Source: Camarhynchus parvulus | Lineage: Eukaryota > Chordata > Aves > Passeriformes > Thraupidae | Direction: 5' to 3' | DNA length: 64,000 nt | Assembly: GCF_901933205.1 (NCBI RefSeq) | Contig: NC_044572.1 | Span: 63,777,965-63,841,964, forward strand | Shown: in pieces, positions 12,801 through 23,698 of the stretch | Layout of the letters: each line of letters begins with the position of its first letter | Numbering within the stretch: position 1 is the stretch's first letter | Program-made: the position numbers and the translations under genes | Notes under the pieces: model-generated | What the model saw: the letters and a program-made list of their open reading frames with translations, nothing else | Told to the model about the DNA's origin: nothing | Database searches by the model: none

Positions 12801-15800
12801 GCTCAGGTGCAGGGAAGGATTCATAGGATTATATTCGATTATGAAGCCAGAAATTCTCCTGAGCCTGTGGCTTTCTAGAGTCACCCGAACCCGCAGCATT
12901 CAAGGATGTTAATAAATAAGAGCTGTTGTGATACTATGTTCCTTGAAACACTGTGTGTAAACTATTTCCCTCTGTCTTCAACAGGGTCCTGTTGCATCCC
13001 CCATGTCCATGCGATCTGTTCTAACCAGCGGCTCCTGCCTTTCCCCGCCACCTCCGCCACCGCCGCCCCCGGGACCGCCCCCCATCTTCGATACGGAAAC
13101 CGCGAAGGACGAAGGAACTGCATCCCGCTCAGCCCTCTTTGCACAGCTCAACCAGGGAGAGGCAATTACCAAAGGTCAGGAGAAAAGAAATCGAATTGTG
13201 ATCCAGAAGTCAAACTACATCAAGAGCTGTTACATTTTACAGCACCTCACAGATTTCACGGCATTTTTAAGTTACATTCTAGCAGCTCAGATCCTTCTGA
13301 GGCTTGCAATGGTTTGGTGGAGAAGGCTGCTCCAAAACCACCTTTAGAAGCCACAGCGCCCAAATAAGTTCAGTATACCTGACATTCACACCATTTAGAA
13401 GTATCCTTTTAATTTTAAGGCAGCCAAGCTGGATATCTTCAGCCCCCAGTAGCTGGTCAGCCTCTTAAGTTGCAATTGCAATGAAGTTTTATCCCTCTTT
13501 CTGACTCACATTGAGTATACAAACCTGTGTCAAAACGTCTTTACATGCCAGGTGAAATAAAGCTTTTTGTATTAATATTGGACAGCTGTAATTTAAGTCT
13601 ATATCTGTGAATTTAAATACATATGATTGATATTTGCATTTAATGCTGCAGGGATAGATCAAATATTGTCATAAATTAGAAACTCTAAGGGAAAAACATA
13701 ATACAACAAGCTCTCAGAGCTTGCTAGAGACAGAGAGGGACCTAGAAGACATTGTGGGATTTTCTGTTGAAAATACTAAGAGCCCATCCACAGTAGAAGG
13801 GTTTTTATATGATCTGCTAAAAGTATGTCAGCAGTTACACTTCAGGTCGTTACCCAGGTAAACCTTGAGGAAATTTTTTTAAAAAGTAATTTCAGAGAAT
13901 AACATAACACAATTACAAACAAACTTCTCATGCTTCAATATGAGCACTGTAAGGATTGGAAAATAGACTCTCTTTCACTAGCGCCCTTTCTTTTTGTTTT
14001 TATAGGGCTTCGACATGTCTCTGATGACCAGAAGACTCACAAGAACCCCAGCCTACGTGCCCAAGGTCCACCTGTTCGTTCTCCAACAAAAAGCCATACT
14101 CCAAGTCCTACCTCTCCCAAGAATTCCCCACAGCAGAACCATGCCCCTGTCTTGGAGCTAGAGGGAAAGAAGTGGAGAGTGGTGAGTTCCAGTCACACCT
14201 CTGAATTGCACCTTGCACGTTGCAAACCGGGAGGAGCGCTGAAACATCTTGTCTGTCATTCACATGCAACAAAACAAAGTTGCAACTGAAATGGGCTGAG
14301 TCTTCCATTTCTCTGCATTGCTACAGTTCCAACTTTTACTATTCTGTAGGATCTTAAGTTAATTCGTCTCTGAGAATCACTTATTAATTCATCTCACTGG
14401 AGAACATCAGAACTGGCATATAAATTCCTTGCAAAATCAGACAATGCCCCAGAAACAAGTCTATTAGAGAACACCAATTAAAATCCCGTTTTGCAGGCCA
14501 TTCCTGTGAATGAGAGAGAACAGTCATCGTAGACCACACTCTCCAGTTTCCCTAGCCAATGGAATTATACATTTATATTTCATTGCCCATTCCATGCAAG
14601 CATGCCTTCTGTGCTTAAAAGTAGAGGAGTGTTTTCCTTTTGACCAATCTACAGATGGAAAAAGGAGATTTGTTTAAAGTTTGGGTATTAATTTATGTAG
14701 GCATATACCAAAGAATCTATGAATGAAAATTGATGTGACTGTGTTGGTTAAGAGAGAGCAGAAAGAACATGAAGTTTAGTCATGCAGAAGGTGATATACA
14801 CAGTCAGTGTCTATTACAGTGAAGTCCAGTTTGCATAAGGTGCAGTCACTGTTTGTCTGTGTTGTTATGGTTCTACTACTTGGAACTTTCCTTGTGGATC
14901 CCTAGGCTTTCCTGGACATCCATGGAGTGTAATTGTTCTTTTAAGCCCAGTGAAAGGAAGTTTATTTGCCTATTACTCCATTATTGTATATGGTAATGCC
15001 TGTATGTGTTCAGAATATTATATAACACTTGGGAAAGAAAAACTTGCTCTGTTCTTCAGTCTGAATCAGATGGGAGCCAAACAGCAGTTTCATGAGTGCC
15101 TTTTTTAATTGTTGTGAGCATAACATCTTAGCTGCAAAATTAATGGATTTTATCACTGTCTGTGCTAACTTCTTCAGCTCTGCAGCTCTAAAAGATACAG
15201 TGTCATCTAAGGGTCAGTTAGGTGAGATACCTGGTCACCAAGCTGATTAGGATTTTAAGCCACAGGAAGGATATTGCTCTGTTGTAACTGAAGATGCAAT
15301 GACTCGAGGATAAATTGTACTAAACTCTGTCTGACTGTTAGCTAAAGACTGTTAGTTAAAGACAACCAATTAAATAAACTTTCTTTTGAAATAGGAATAT
15401 CAAGAGGATAAGAATGACCTGGTCATTAACAACACTGAACTCAAGCAAGTGGCCTATATTTTTAAGTGTAACAAATCTACACTTCAGATAAAAGGAAAAA
15501 TCAACTCAATTACTATTGGTGAGTGGGTAGCTCAGCTGGGCTTCAAGTGACAATCTTGAAAAAACTGACTTATGTGATTAATAATTCATCTGAATCATTC
15601 CATTCACTTTAATGATTGATTACGAAAGTTACTCAGCTAGGCAGTGCAGGACTGGGAATTTTCATAGTTAATGTAGCAGGTGTGCATGTATTTGCTTTTG
15701 TCTTGCCTTTCTTATTTATGATTGCTTTTATTTTAGACAACTGTAAGAAGTTTGGCCTTGTGTTTGACAATGTTGTGGGAATTGTGGAAGTGATCAACTC

Positions 15801-18800
15801 CAGGGATATTCAGATTCAGGTAAATATCCAATTGAAAGATGAAGACAGACCTAGAACAAGTGGGAGGGGGAAGAGCTCAACATATATCTCTTGTAACTAC
15901 AAGAGATTTTAAAAACTCACAGAGCACAACAAAAGTAAGAAGTATCCAAATGGATCTTTATATGCTCTAAATTCTGCTGATGTTTTTAAAAAAGGCTTGT
16001 GAAAATGATTTACTATCACTGAACCAACCTCCCGTAGCCCAGTGCCTTCTGGTTCTGGTGAAGCTGAGATCTGTACACTGGCAGAACTGTTACTTCTGTC
16101 CCTGATCTGCTTGCTTTCATGCTAAGCAACTCCCAGCACTTGGAAGTTCAGTGGTGCTTATAGAAGAAATTCTAGCAGTTAGCTAATTGACTTCTAAGTG
16201 CACAGGATTTTTTTTCTTTTCTTATCCTCTCAATGGAAATGTTCAAATAGGCTGTCAAAGGACAACTAAATGCTATAATGTAAAAGTAGGTGCTGGGATT
16301 TCAAAAAATCTCCCTGGCCAGTGATGTGACACTTTATATAACTAAGTAGTGTACTTATTTGCCTTTAAATGGCTTAATCAGACATCAGCTTCCTTATGAT
16401 CCTCATGAAAAGAAAATACACGTATTTTAAATCTATACATTGCCCTCTCTACTGGAGACACTTGTCCTGTTCAAAATGTACAGTCTGCCTGACATTTACA
16501 GCACTTCAGTCATCCTGTTCCACAGAGGTCTAACTACCTGCTCTAATACTGGCTTGTGTCTGACACACACAGTGTAATCACAAGAAGGGACTCCAGGACA
16601 TATTATTTTGAGTGAAAAAGAAATGTTAATTATTACATTAAACTGCCACTCTTCAAAGTGAGGTCTTTTGCTTAAGAGGCTGTGCCTGCTGTATGACATT
16701 AAATGTAGGCAGTCCTGCTCCATGCTTCAGAAATAATGGTCACAGCCACCACAGGGAATAGGAGCAAGATGGGGTTTTTGTATGTTGAACTTTATGCAAG
16801 TGACTGACATTATTTTCTGAACTGTAACACTCAGTTTTATTAATGATCACTATATGTCTTTTTACAGCAGAGGAGGCAGTTAGTTAAGGATCCCAGGCAT
16901 TTATTTGAGCAGTTTTAAAATAATTATATTATTTTTAATCATTACCTCTTAAACTGTTCATGAAAGCTGAAAAATTAGTATGTAATAAATAGCAAAGCCC
17001 CAGCTTGCTAATACTCAAATAAAGTGGAAATACCTTTTATAAGAATCAAAATTCTTGGAATCAAAATTAAGCATGTTCTATGAATATTGCATAAGGCTTC
17101 TATGTATATCATGGAGCAGAGTGGGCATCCACTTAGGAAGGCAGGATCTGGTTATATGCTGTATGCTGCTTGAATCAGGCAGCTCACACAGGGCTGGCAT
17201 ATGCCAAGTGTTAAGCACCTCAGTTTTCTCAGTAATTTGAAGACCTGAGTTCATAATGTCCAAATACATGGTATGTTAAGGCAACAGATTTCAGTAAATT
17301 AATCCTAGAGATTTTGCTACAGTGACTTCAGTGCCATATTGCTTGTCTCTCCTTTATCTCAGTGGTATCTTTTTTCTTGCCAGATGATTGCAAAATTTTT
17401 TAAACTCCTTCCTTCTGTTCTTGATTGCATAAGAACCCATTTAAGAAGAGGGACTTTAAGATGCATTGATCCACTGCATAGCTCAGACTTCAGGATAAGG
17501 GTGGGATGCAAGAGGACAGACCACTTGGTTTACTGCCACATTTAAGGAACTGAAGTTGAAAGATATTCTTTAATCAAGTGATGGGAGACACCCTCATTAG
17601 CAAGGACATCTCTGTCACATGCTGTCACTGTTCTATGGCTTAGGATAATCTCTGGTGTTTTGATGTCCAGAGTATATTGCCATTCTTGCTAGAGAGGGCA
17701 GGAGCAGGAATTTTTACTGAAAAAACGTGAGGCAGACTCTTGGCCATGAAGATATCTTTCAATCTTTAAAATTGTAAACAAGAGAAGATTTCCCTTCCTC
17801 GCCTCAAGTAAATCTTGTACTTGCTCTTAAGGAGACATACAAAATAGTTTTAGAGATTGAATTAAGTTGATCTTAGTACATATTCAGAACTGTAGCTTGC
17901 CTGAAGAGGATAAATACCGTTTCCTGTTGCATGCTGCAAGAGCTTTGAAGTCTTCAGAGTGTATTACAAATCCCTTGTTGAGTACTACTTTATGCTGGGG
18001 TCTTTCCTTTGCCCTTACTGGGTTGAAGTTGACATGTTTGACTTCTTAGCCAATACTCACTGCTGAGCAAGGTGAACACTGCCTAAATATCAGCACAAAA
18101 GTATCACTGAAATTAGAGAGAATCAGAGAAGTACTGTCATCAAACTATGTTAAAAGCTTACTGTACATTACGGGTTTGCTGTTGTGTATAGGTCTTTGTT
18201 ACCACCACCAAGAATTTTCAGTGTCCAACAAATCAAATCAAAGCGTCACACAGGCAGGTGACACATAGATCAGGTGCTGGTGCCCAAAATTAGACCTAGA
18301 AGGCAATGAGGATTTTATTAACAGTATTTCTGTTAGCATTTTAAGATTTGATGTTAAGTAGATTTTATTTTGCAGGTGATGGGGAAAGTGCCAACCATTT
18401 CTATTAACAAAACAGAAGGCTGCCACATCTACCTCAGTGAGGAGTCATTGGATTGTGAGATTGTGAGTGCCAAGTCATCTGAGATGAACATTCTCATCCC
18501 CCAGGATGGTGATTATGTGAGTGAGATTTTTTTTTTAATTTCCTTTCTGTTTCATACTAGTCTTCGCAGTTAAGAGCACTGAAGCTGCTAGGAAAGAAAC
18601 TGATGTAACACACATAATTATGTCACCGAAAAATGATCCAAAACAATTTAACTTCTATGTGCCTGTATCTCAGGAGGAAGAATTCCTTATTTTCTGGGGC
18701 ACAAAATAATTTCAGAGATCAAAAATTCTGTCCTCTCTTTCGATTCTGATGGATAATGGCTTCATGTCCTATCCATTTGATCTTCTTTTTTTATATCTAA

Positions 18801-20121
18801 ACATAATCTCCCAAAGAAATTACCTTCACAGAAGAGCACTTAATTCTGAAGATGATGAGGCTAAAACTAAGATAAATGTAATGCTACTACAGGTGAAATA
18901 ATACAGTATAATATACTTGTTTTTTCTAAAGCTATTGATACACGGGTAGCAACTGTAGTACTTTGTACTATTTTCAACGTATGTCCTTAAAAGCCACTTA
19001 AACTGGCGCATTTTTCCAGTTCCTTTCCCGTTCTAGTAAAATTTTCCTACTGTGCACAGTGGCATTTCTAGTAAAGTCATGCTCTTGTCACTTCACACAC
19101 AAGCAGGCAAAGTCTGCTCGTAACAGTTCCCTGGTGTCGTCAATGGACCAGAGTTGAAATTGCCATAGACAGAACTTAAATTTCTTGTTAGTCTTTGGGC
19201 TGGAATTTAGTACAGGGGTTTAGGCTTTATGAAATAAAATGTGTAATGAGAACTTTTGTGCTTCATGTTTCTAAAAGTGACTTCTGGATGCCTAGCTTTA
19301 GACAAGTAAAAAGGGAACAATTTTTAGTGGGGTCATATTACCTTATTTCTTTTTTTAAAAGAGTCCTTTTGTTCAGTCTCACCTCAAAATCACCATAACA
19401 TCAGAAATTACTGGCTACCTCTTTGAGGTCTAAACAAAAAAACCTTCTCTTCACATAATTTTTTGTTTACTCAGTACAGAGAAATACTCAACAACATCTC
19501 CCATCATTTCAATGAATTTGTAGAAGAGGAGGGCACTTTATTTGATGTTCTGCTTCATTTTATGTACCCCACAAAGGATGCTGACTATTTTGAAGTGTAT
19601 CACACTTAAAATGACTGGAGTTTTTTATTTTATTTTATTCTTCCATATTACAGTGTTGCTTTTGTCCTTAAAATTAGACTCCTGGCTTAATCTCCATATC
19701 TAAATCCTCTCTACTGTCTTCCAACCCAGACATCGATGGAATCTGAAGTCATTTCTGACATGAGGCTTATTTACTTAGTTGATGCAGATAATGGTGTGAG
19801 AGAGATTATTGCAGTCATACCATACCAAGGCTATTTGAAACTGGGTAGCAATCAGGCTTTTTCCTGTGTGGCATTGTAAAATAACTTCCTAGGGTAATGA
19901 AGAAGGCTTCTCTCTAATCCTGGCATGTCTGAGCTATCAATGCTTTCGCAGTCATGTAGAACTAATAGTATTCCACCAGTTTTCATGAGCTATCCCCTGT
20001 TTGTTCAACCATCATTGTTGCTTTTGTTTCCTACCAGAAAGAATTTCCGGTTCCTGAACAGTTCAAGACAGCATGGGATGGATCTAAGTTGGTCACTGAA
20101 CCTGCAGAGATTGTGGGTTGA
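778..20121 (+). CDS. CAP2: CAP2, adenylyl cyclase-associated protein 2 (3' seven coding exons)
   Basis: Joined coding exons 778-883, 12985-13174, 14006-14181, 15395-15518, 15737-15819, 18376-18516 and 20038-20121 give about 300 residues ending in TGA; all introns are GT-AG and the phases fit. CAP proteins recycle actin: they bind ADP-G-actin, promote nucleotide exchange and help cofilin depolymerise filaments. CAP2 is the paralogue enriched in heart, skeletal muscle and brain. Window residues 1-35 end the helical folded domain; 56-68 are the proline run ([13 protein letters not shown]), expected to bind profilin or SH3 proteins; about 82-110 are the WH2 region ([16 protein letters not shown]); from about 145 on is the CARP beta-helix domain ([39 protein letters not shown]). 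Human CAP2 has 477 residues, so about 180 N-terminal residues lie left of the window. The paralogue CAP1 is excluded by the exon sequence [18 protein letters not shown] and by the CAP2-FAM8A1-NUP153 gene order. Confidence 0.96.
884..12984 (+). other. CAP2: CAP2 large intron (12.1 kb)
   Basis: The intron runs from the gtaagt donor to the acceptor tcttcaacag. It holds one CR1 fragment near its 5' end (1893-2310). The rest is AT-rich unique-looking sequence with only short open frames; I saw no conserved exon, RNA gene or second repeat that I could name. Confidence 0.75.
1893..2310 (+). mobile_element. CR1 LINE, 5'-truncated 3' end
   Basis: The segment follows the avian CR1 3' region: GAAGACAGGCTGAGAGAGTT, then CTGGAAGTGTTCAAGGCCAG, then CCCTGCCCATGGCAGGGGG and a closing GGTCCCTTCCAGCC. 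It is moderately diverged, with no intact reading frame. It lies in the sense orientation inside the CAP2 intron. Borders are approximate. Confidence 0.88.
12985..13174 (+). CDS. CAP2: CAP2 coding exon B (polyproline linker and start of WH2)
   Basis: 63 codons plus one base; starts [12 protein letters not shown] and ends LNQGEAITK. Nine prolines, glycine and three more prolines are coded at about 13045-13083. The stretch 13030-13130 is far richer in GC and CpG than the flanking introns. Donor gtcagg is weaker than the others in this gene. Confidence 0.94.
14006..14181 (+). CDS. CAP2: CAP2 coding exon C (WH2 end, S/T-P linker, CARP start)
   Basis: A split Gly, then [20 protein letters not shown], a Ser/Pro-rich linker with [14 protein letters not shown], and [10 protein letters not shown]. 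The linker has many S/T-P sites that could be phosphorylated. It ends on a codon boundary before gtgagt. Confidence 0.95.
15395..15518 (+). CDS. CAP2: CAP2 coding exon D (CARP domain)
   Basis: Codes [20 protein letters not shown] and [20 protein letters not shown], the first coils of the actin-binding beta helix. It ends in phase 1 before gtgagt. Confidence 0.95.
15737..15819 (+). CDS. CAP2: CAP2 coding exon E (CARP domain)
   Basis: A split Asp, then [20 protein letters not shown] and SRDIQIQ: the most conserved coil of the CARP domain. Acceptor attttag, donor gtaaat. Confidence 0.95.
18376..18516 (+). CDS. CAP2: CAP2 coding exon F (CARP domain)
   Basis: 47 codons in phase 0: [20 protein letters not shown], then [13 protein letters not shown]. 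Acceptor ttttgcag, donor gtgagt. Confidence 0.95.
20038..20121 (+). CDS. CAP2: CAP2 terminal coding exon
   Basis: Codes [20 protein letters not shown] and EPAEIVG, then TGA at 20119-20121. This is the C-terminal strand that CAPs swap to form the CARP dimer. Human CAP2 ends in ...EPAEIMA. Confidence 0.95.
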   Translation, partial: KEFPVPEQFKTAWDGSKLVTEPAEIVG

Positions 20122-20883
20122 CTTCCTCACACCATGGAGCACTTGCTGACTGCGGCCAGACTGCGGCCAGCACACGCAAAGCAGTAATGTAAAGAACTAG
20201 AGGTAGCAGGAGTTCATGCTGCTGTCATAGGCCTTCAAGCAGTAGCTCTGCATGCTAGGAACAATAACACATCTGACACCCTTTTGTTAGGCATCCCGGT
20301 TCTGGTCACGTCTCCACACAGTTTGCCTTCACATACAATTTTAATTCTGAATAAGAATGCAATAGGTTAACCCCCCCACCCTCCCATCACATCATTAGTT
20401 TGAAATTTTGTATACATTAAGCCAACGTACTGCATGATACACTTTTTTAAATCATCTTGCTTCAGTGCATTCCTTTTTGTATTTCTGCTAATCAAAAACA
20501 GCATTAAGACTTTAAGGTGTTTATTTTTGCCTATTAAGCAATTCCTGTATGATGCAGTAAAAATGTACCTGTAGAAAGTATGCAATTTCTTGCAGTTCTG
20601 TGGCAATCATAATGTGTTTCGTTTCAAACAAGCAAAAAAGGACAACTTTCACCACAGCAATACATGAAAAAATGAAAATGAAAAAAAAATCTGGTAGTTT
20701 AATAAAAAATGTTTTTAATATGCATATTTAGAAGATCCCATTTTTTTCTGTGAAGATTTTACTCTGGTTCACAGACTTGCTGCTGCCTTCTCATTTCTTG
20801 CAAATTAGTAATTCGTTCTAAGCTACGGCCTCATCAATGCTAAAACCTTGCAGGAAATTACTTGAAGGTTTTTTCTCCTTAGA

Positions 20884-20914
<31 letters not shown>

Positions 20915-21590
20915 GGTGACACAATCTCTCACTTTTTAAAATTTCACATTTTATGTTGCATCTTATACAGAAAGGCAAGAAAGACAGACACATCTGATAC
21001 CAGCTAGTTTCCCTTACTTTAAAATATTTGTATTGTAACTCATCGTGTTCATTAAAAGTATCATCTTGGGGTTTTTTTTCCCCACATTTGTAGGAGTTAC
21101 TCAGTTTCAAATAAGTTCACAAAGCAAAGCCATAAATTTATGCCATACTAATTCTGATTCCAAACAAAGGGCTGGTTTAGCTCTTTGACTCTGCTTTACA
21201 GTCCCTACACTTTTTTTTTAACAAAGGTGGAGTATTGCATACATTTGTACTATTTCAGCACATAGTACAAATAAAACTTTAAAAATTTTAAAAGTCAATT
21301 TATGTTTTTGATCACTTGTAATACTTTGTATCAGTTAAATCACAGTGAGATGCTTGCAGAGCTAGTTACAAGCTAAATTTTGTGCCTAACTTACCTTGAA
21401 ACTACATTAACTCTTAAGGGTTTTTAAGTATACCTTTGATTGTAAACCCTATACAATACAACCAGTAGTGCTCATTCCTTACAGTTTTGCTATCTGATGT
21501 TTAACCTATGTGTATAATGTGTTTGCTTTAATATATATAATTTTTCAACAGTAAACTTCTTATGAAATAAAAAGGAAAATGTACTTGTTT
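20122..21590 (+). other. CAP2: CAP2 3'UTR
   Basis: The UTR begins just after the stop with a perfect 11-bp tandem duplication (ACTGCGGCCAG, 20149-20170). AATAAA occurs at 20701-20706, 21270-21275 and 21566-21571, so several transcript ends are possible. I took the last as the far end; no transcript was seen. Confidence 0.6.
21566..21571 (+). terminator. CAP2: CAP2 distal poly(A) signal AATAAA
   Basis: Canonical hexamer at the end of an AU-rich stretch about 1.45 kb after the stop. A second and third AATAAA lie upstream, at 20701 and 21270. Confidence 0.5.
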
Positions 21591-23384
21591 AAAAACAGAG
21601 TTGTTCAGAGCTTAACCTATTGCACTGTTTGGCCTACAGACTTTCTCTTCCTTAAACGCTGTTTCAAAAGCTGCGGTGTAGAAAAAGTAGCTCCTCCTCC
21701 CATTTCACTAAAATATCACCACTTTTGCTGCCATAATCCACCTCACAGTGAGTAGAGCATATTCTGTATGCTGGCAGATAGACCTGAAGTGTCATGCACA
21801 TAACTTTGGTGACAGACAGCAAATTGAGCTTTTCCTGATTCTCACTTCTAGGTACCCCTGTATTTTCCAGGGATTATGTCTAGGGAGATGATCATGATGT
21901 AGTGCAAGTTGGTATGGTTTGCCTTCTATTTTTAGCTTTTCCTGTTGTTTCTCTATATGGCTTCAATCACAGCTGGTCCATTCCGGATGTCACTTGGATG
22001 TGCCTCATCTCTGAAAAATGGGTATTGCATACTTGCCATGATAAAAGGATTGTAGAAGGGCTGTTTATTCCTTAAATCATAATTGTAGTGTGTTCCACAA
22101 ATAATCTCCTTCTGGACCATTCTGGCCTGAAATACTGACTTTTTCTTTCATACAGCATCAAAGAGGGAACAAGGCATTATGCAGCAGCAGGATGCCACTT
22201 ACTGCTTTGGAGGTAAGAGACAAACCAAGTATCAAATCCTGATGATAAACAGAAAGCAGCAAGACAACCCTGAATCACTACAGAGGCAAATTCTTATAGT
22301 TCCTCTGAGGGATTTAACTCCTCCATCAGATACAAAGTCTATGAAGGCTGATCTGATTCTTCTTTAAATATTTAAAGGCAAACTCCTTCATGGCTAGTCC
22401 TTCACCTTAACATTCACGTTAAGTACATTGCTTTGACTGGTTACTTAGCAGAAATAGGTCCTGTAAAGTAACAACACATGCCTGACAGTCTGAGCACACC
22501 TCAGACCTTTGTCAGAGTGCAGAAGTTTAAAAGAAAAGGAAGAAGGCCCTGCATGGACAGACCCAAGGCAATTGCTTCAACCGAAGAAAAGGATACCAAG
22601 TCAATGCATTACTGAACACCAGAAAAAGTAGGAGAGAGACTTCTAAAATAGATTATATCCAGCACTCTTAGTCAACCACATAACAACAACAACAAACATA
22701 TAACCACCTTTTGTCAGTTCAGTTTGGTCATCATAAAAAATACGTATCATACATTTCCAGTAGATTGGACTGTTGTCCCCTGCAACCGTCATTAAATTCA
22801 AAATTACAAAGGAGTGCTAAATCAACAAAGTTCTGCTTCTATTTTACATGAATTTGTGTACAATTAAAGGTTAAAAACTCATTTTGTGAAAAATCAAGTT
22901 TATCTTAAGAATAGAAATAGCCAACAAACTGCGAAGAGTCATTTGATGAGTCATCTAAACCATGAGCAGTTGCAGCCACCAAGTTTTCAGCAGCAAGACT
23001 GATGTTTCGTCGGTGTTTGATGGTTGATTCCAGCAAGGAAGCATCCCTAAGGTGCCATTGATGTTTTTTTTACTGCATGCTGTCACACAAGATATACCCC
23101 TTGGTTTCTGCATTACACTGCACTATTATTGTGGTCATGCCATAAAGTCAGTACCAAAACAGAAAACCGTGAATTTGGTTCATATATTAAAAGGTAAAAA
23201 ATGTGTATGGTGGAATTAGCCTGTTCATTTCTATAAACCTCCATGGGTCAAATATTCACTAGTACAGATGGTCTCAATCAGACAGTAAAACACACATAAA
23301 AGGGGAGGTGAGTTTTTAATTTAAGTGTCTAAAGGTAAAGAGCTTTTTTTCCTATGAAAAGCTTCAATGGATGTCAGACTTCCT

Positions 23385-23698
23385 TAAATAGAGCAGGGTG
23401 CAAAGAGGAGGGAGCCAGGCTCTCTTCAGGGGCGCCCAGTAACAGGACCAGAGACAATGGGCACACACTGAAACAAACACAGGAGATTCCCTCTGTCCGT
23501 CAGGAAACTGTTTTCAGGTGCAAGTGACCAACATTTACAGGTCGCTCAGAGAGGCGATAGAGTCTCCCTCCTTGGAGAATTCAGGAGTCCCATGGCCATG
23601 GCCCTGCACAGCTGGCTCTAGGAGGCCCTGTTTGGGCAGGGGCCAGGTGGACTCCAGAGGTCCCTGCCAGCCTCAGCCCTTCCGCGTTCTGTGATTCT
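23385..23698 (+). mobile_element. CR1 LINE 3' fragment (different subfamily)
   Basis: Reads GCAAAGAGGAGGGAGCCAGG, CACTGAAACAAACACAGGAG, GAGTCTCCCTCCTTGGAGA and CTCCAGAGGTCCCTGCC, ending TTCTGTGATTCTCG. This matches the CR1 branch that ends GACCTCCAGAGGTCCC rather than the one at 1893. Subfamily name not assigned. Confidence 0.82.
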
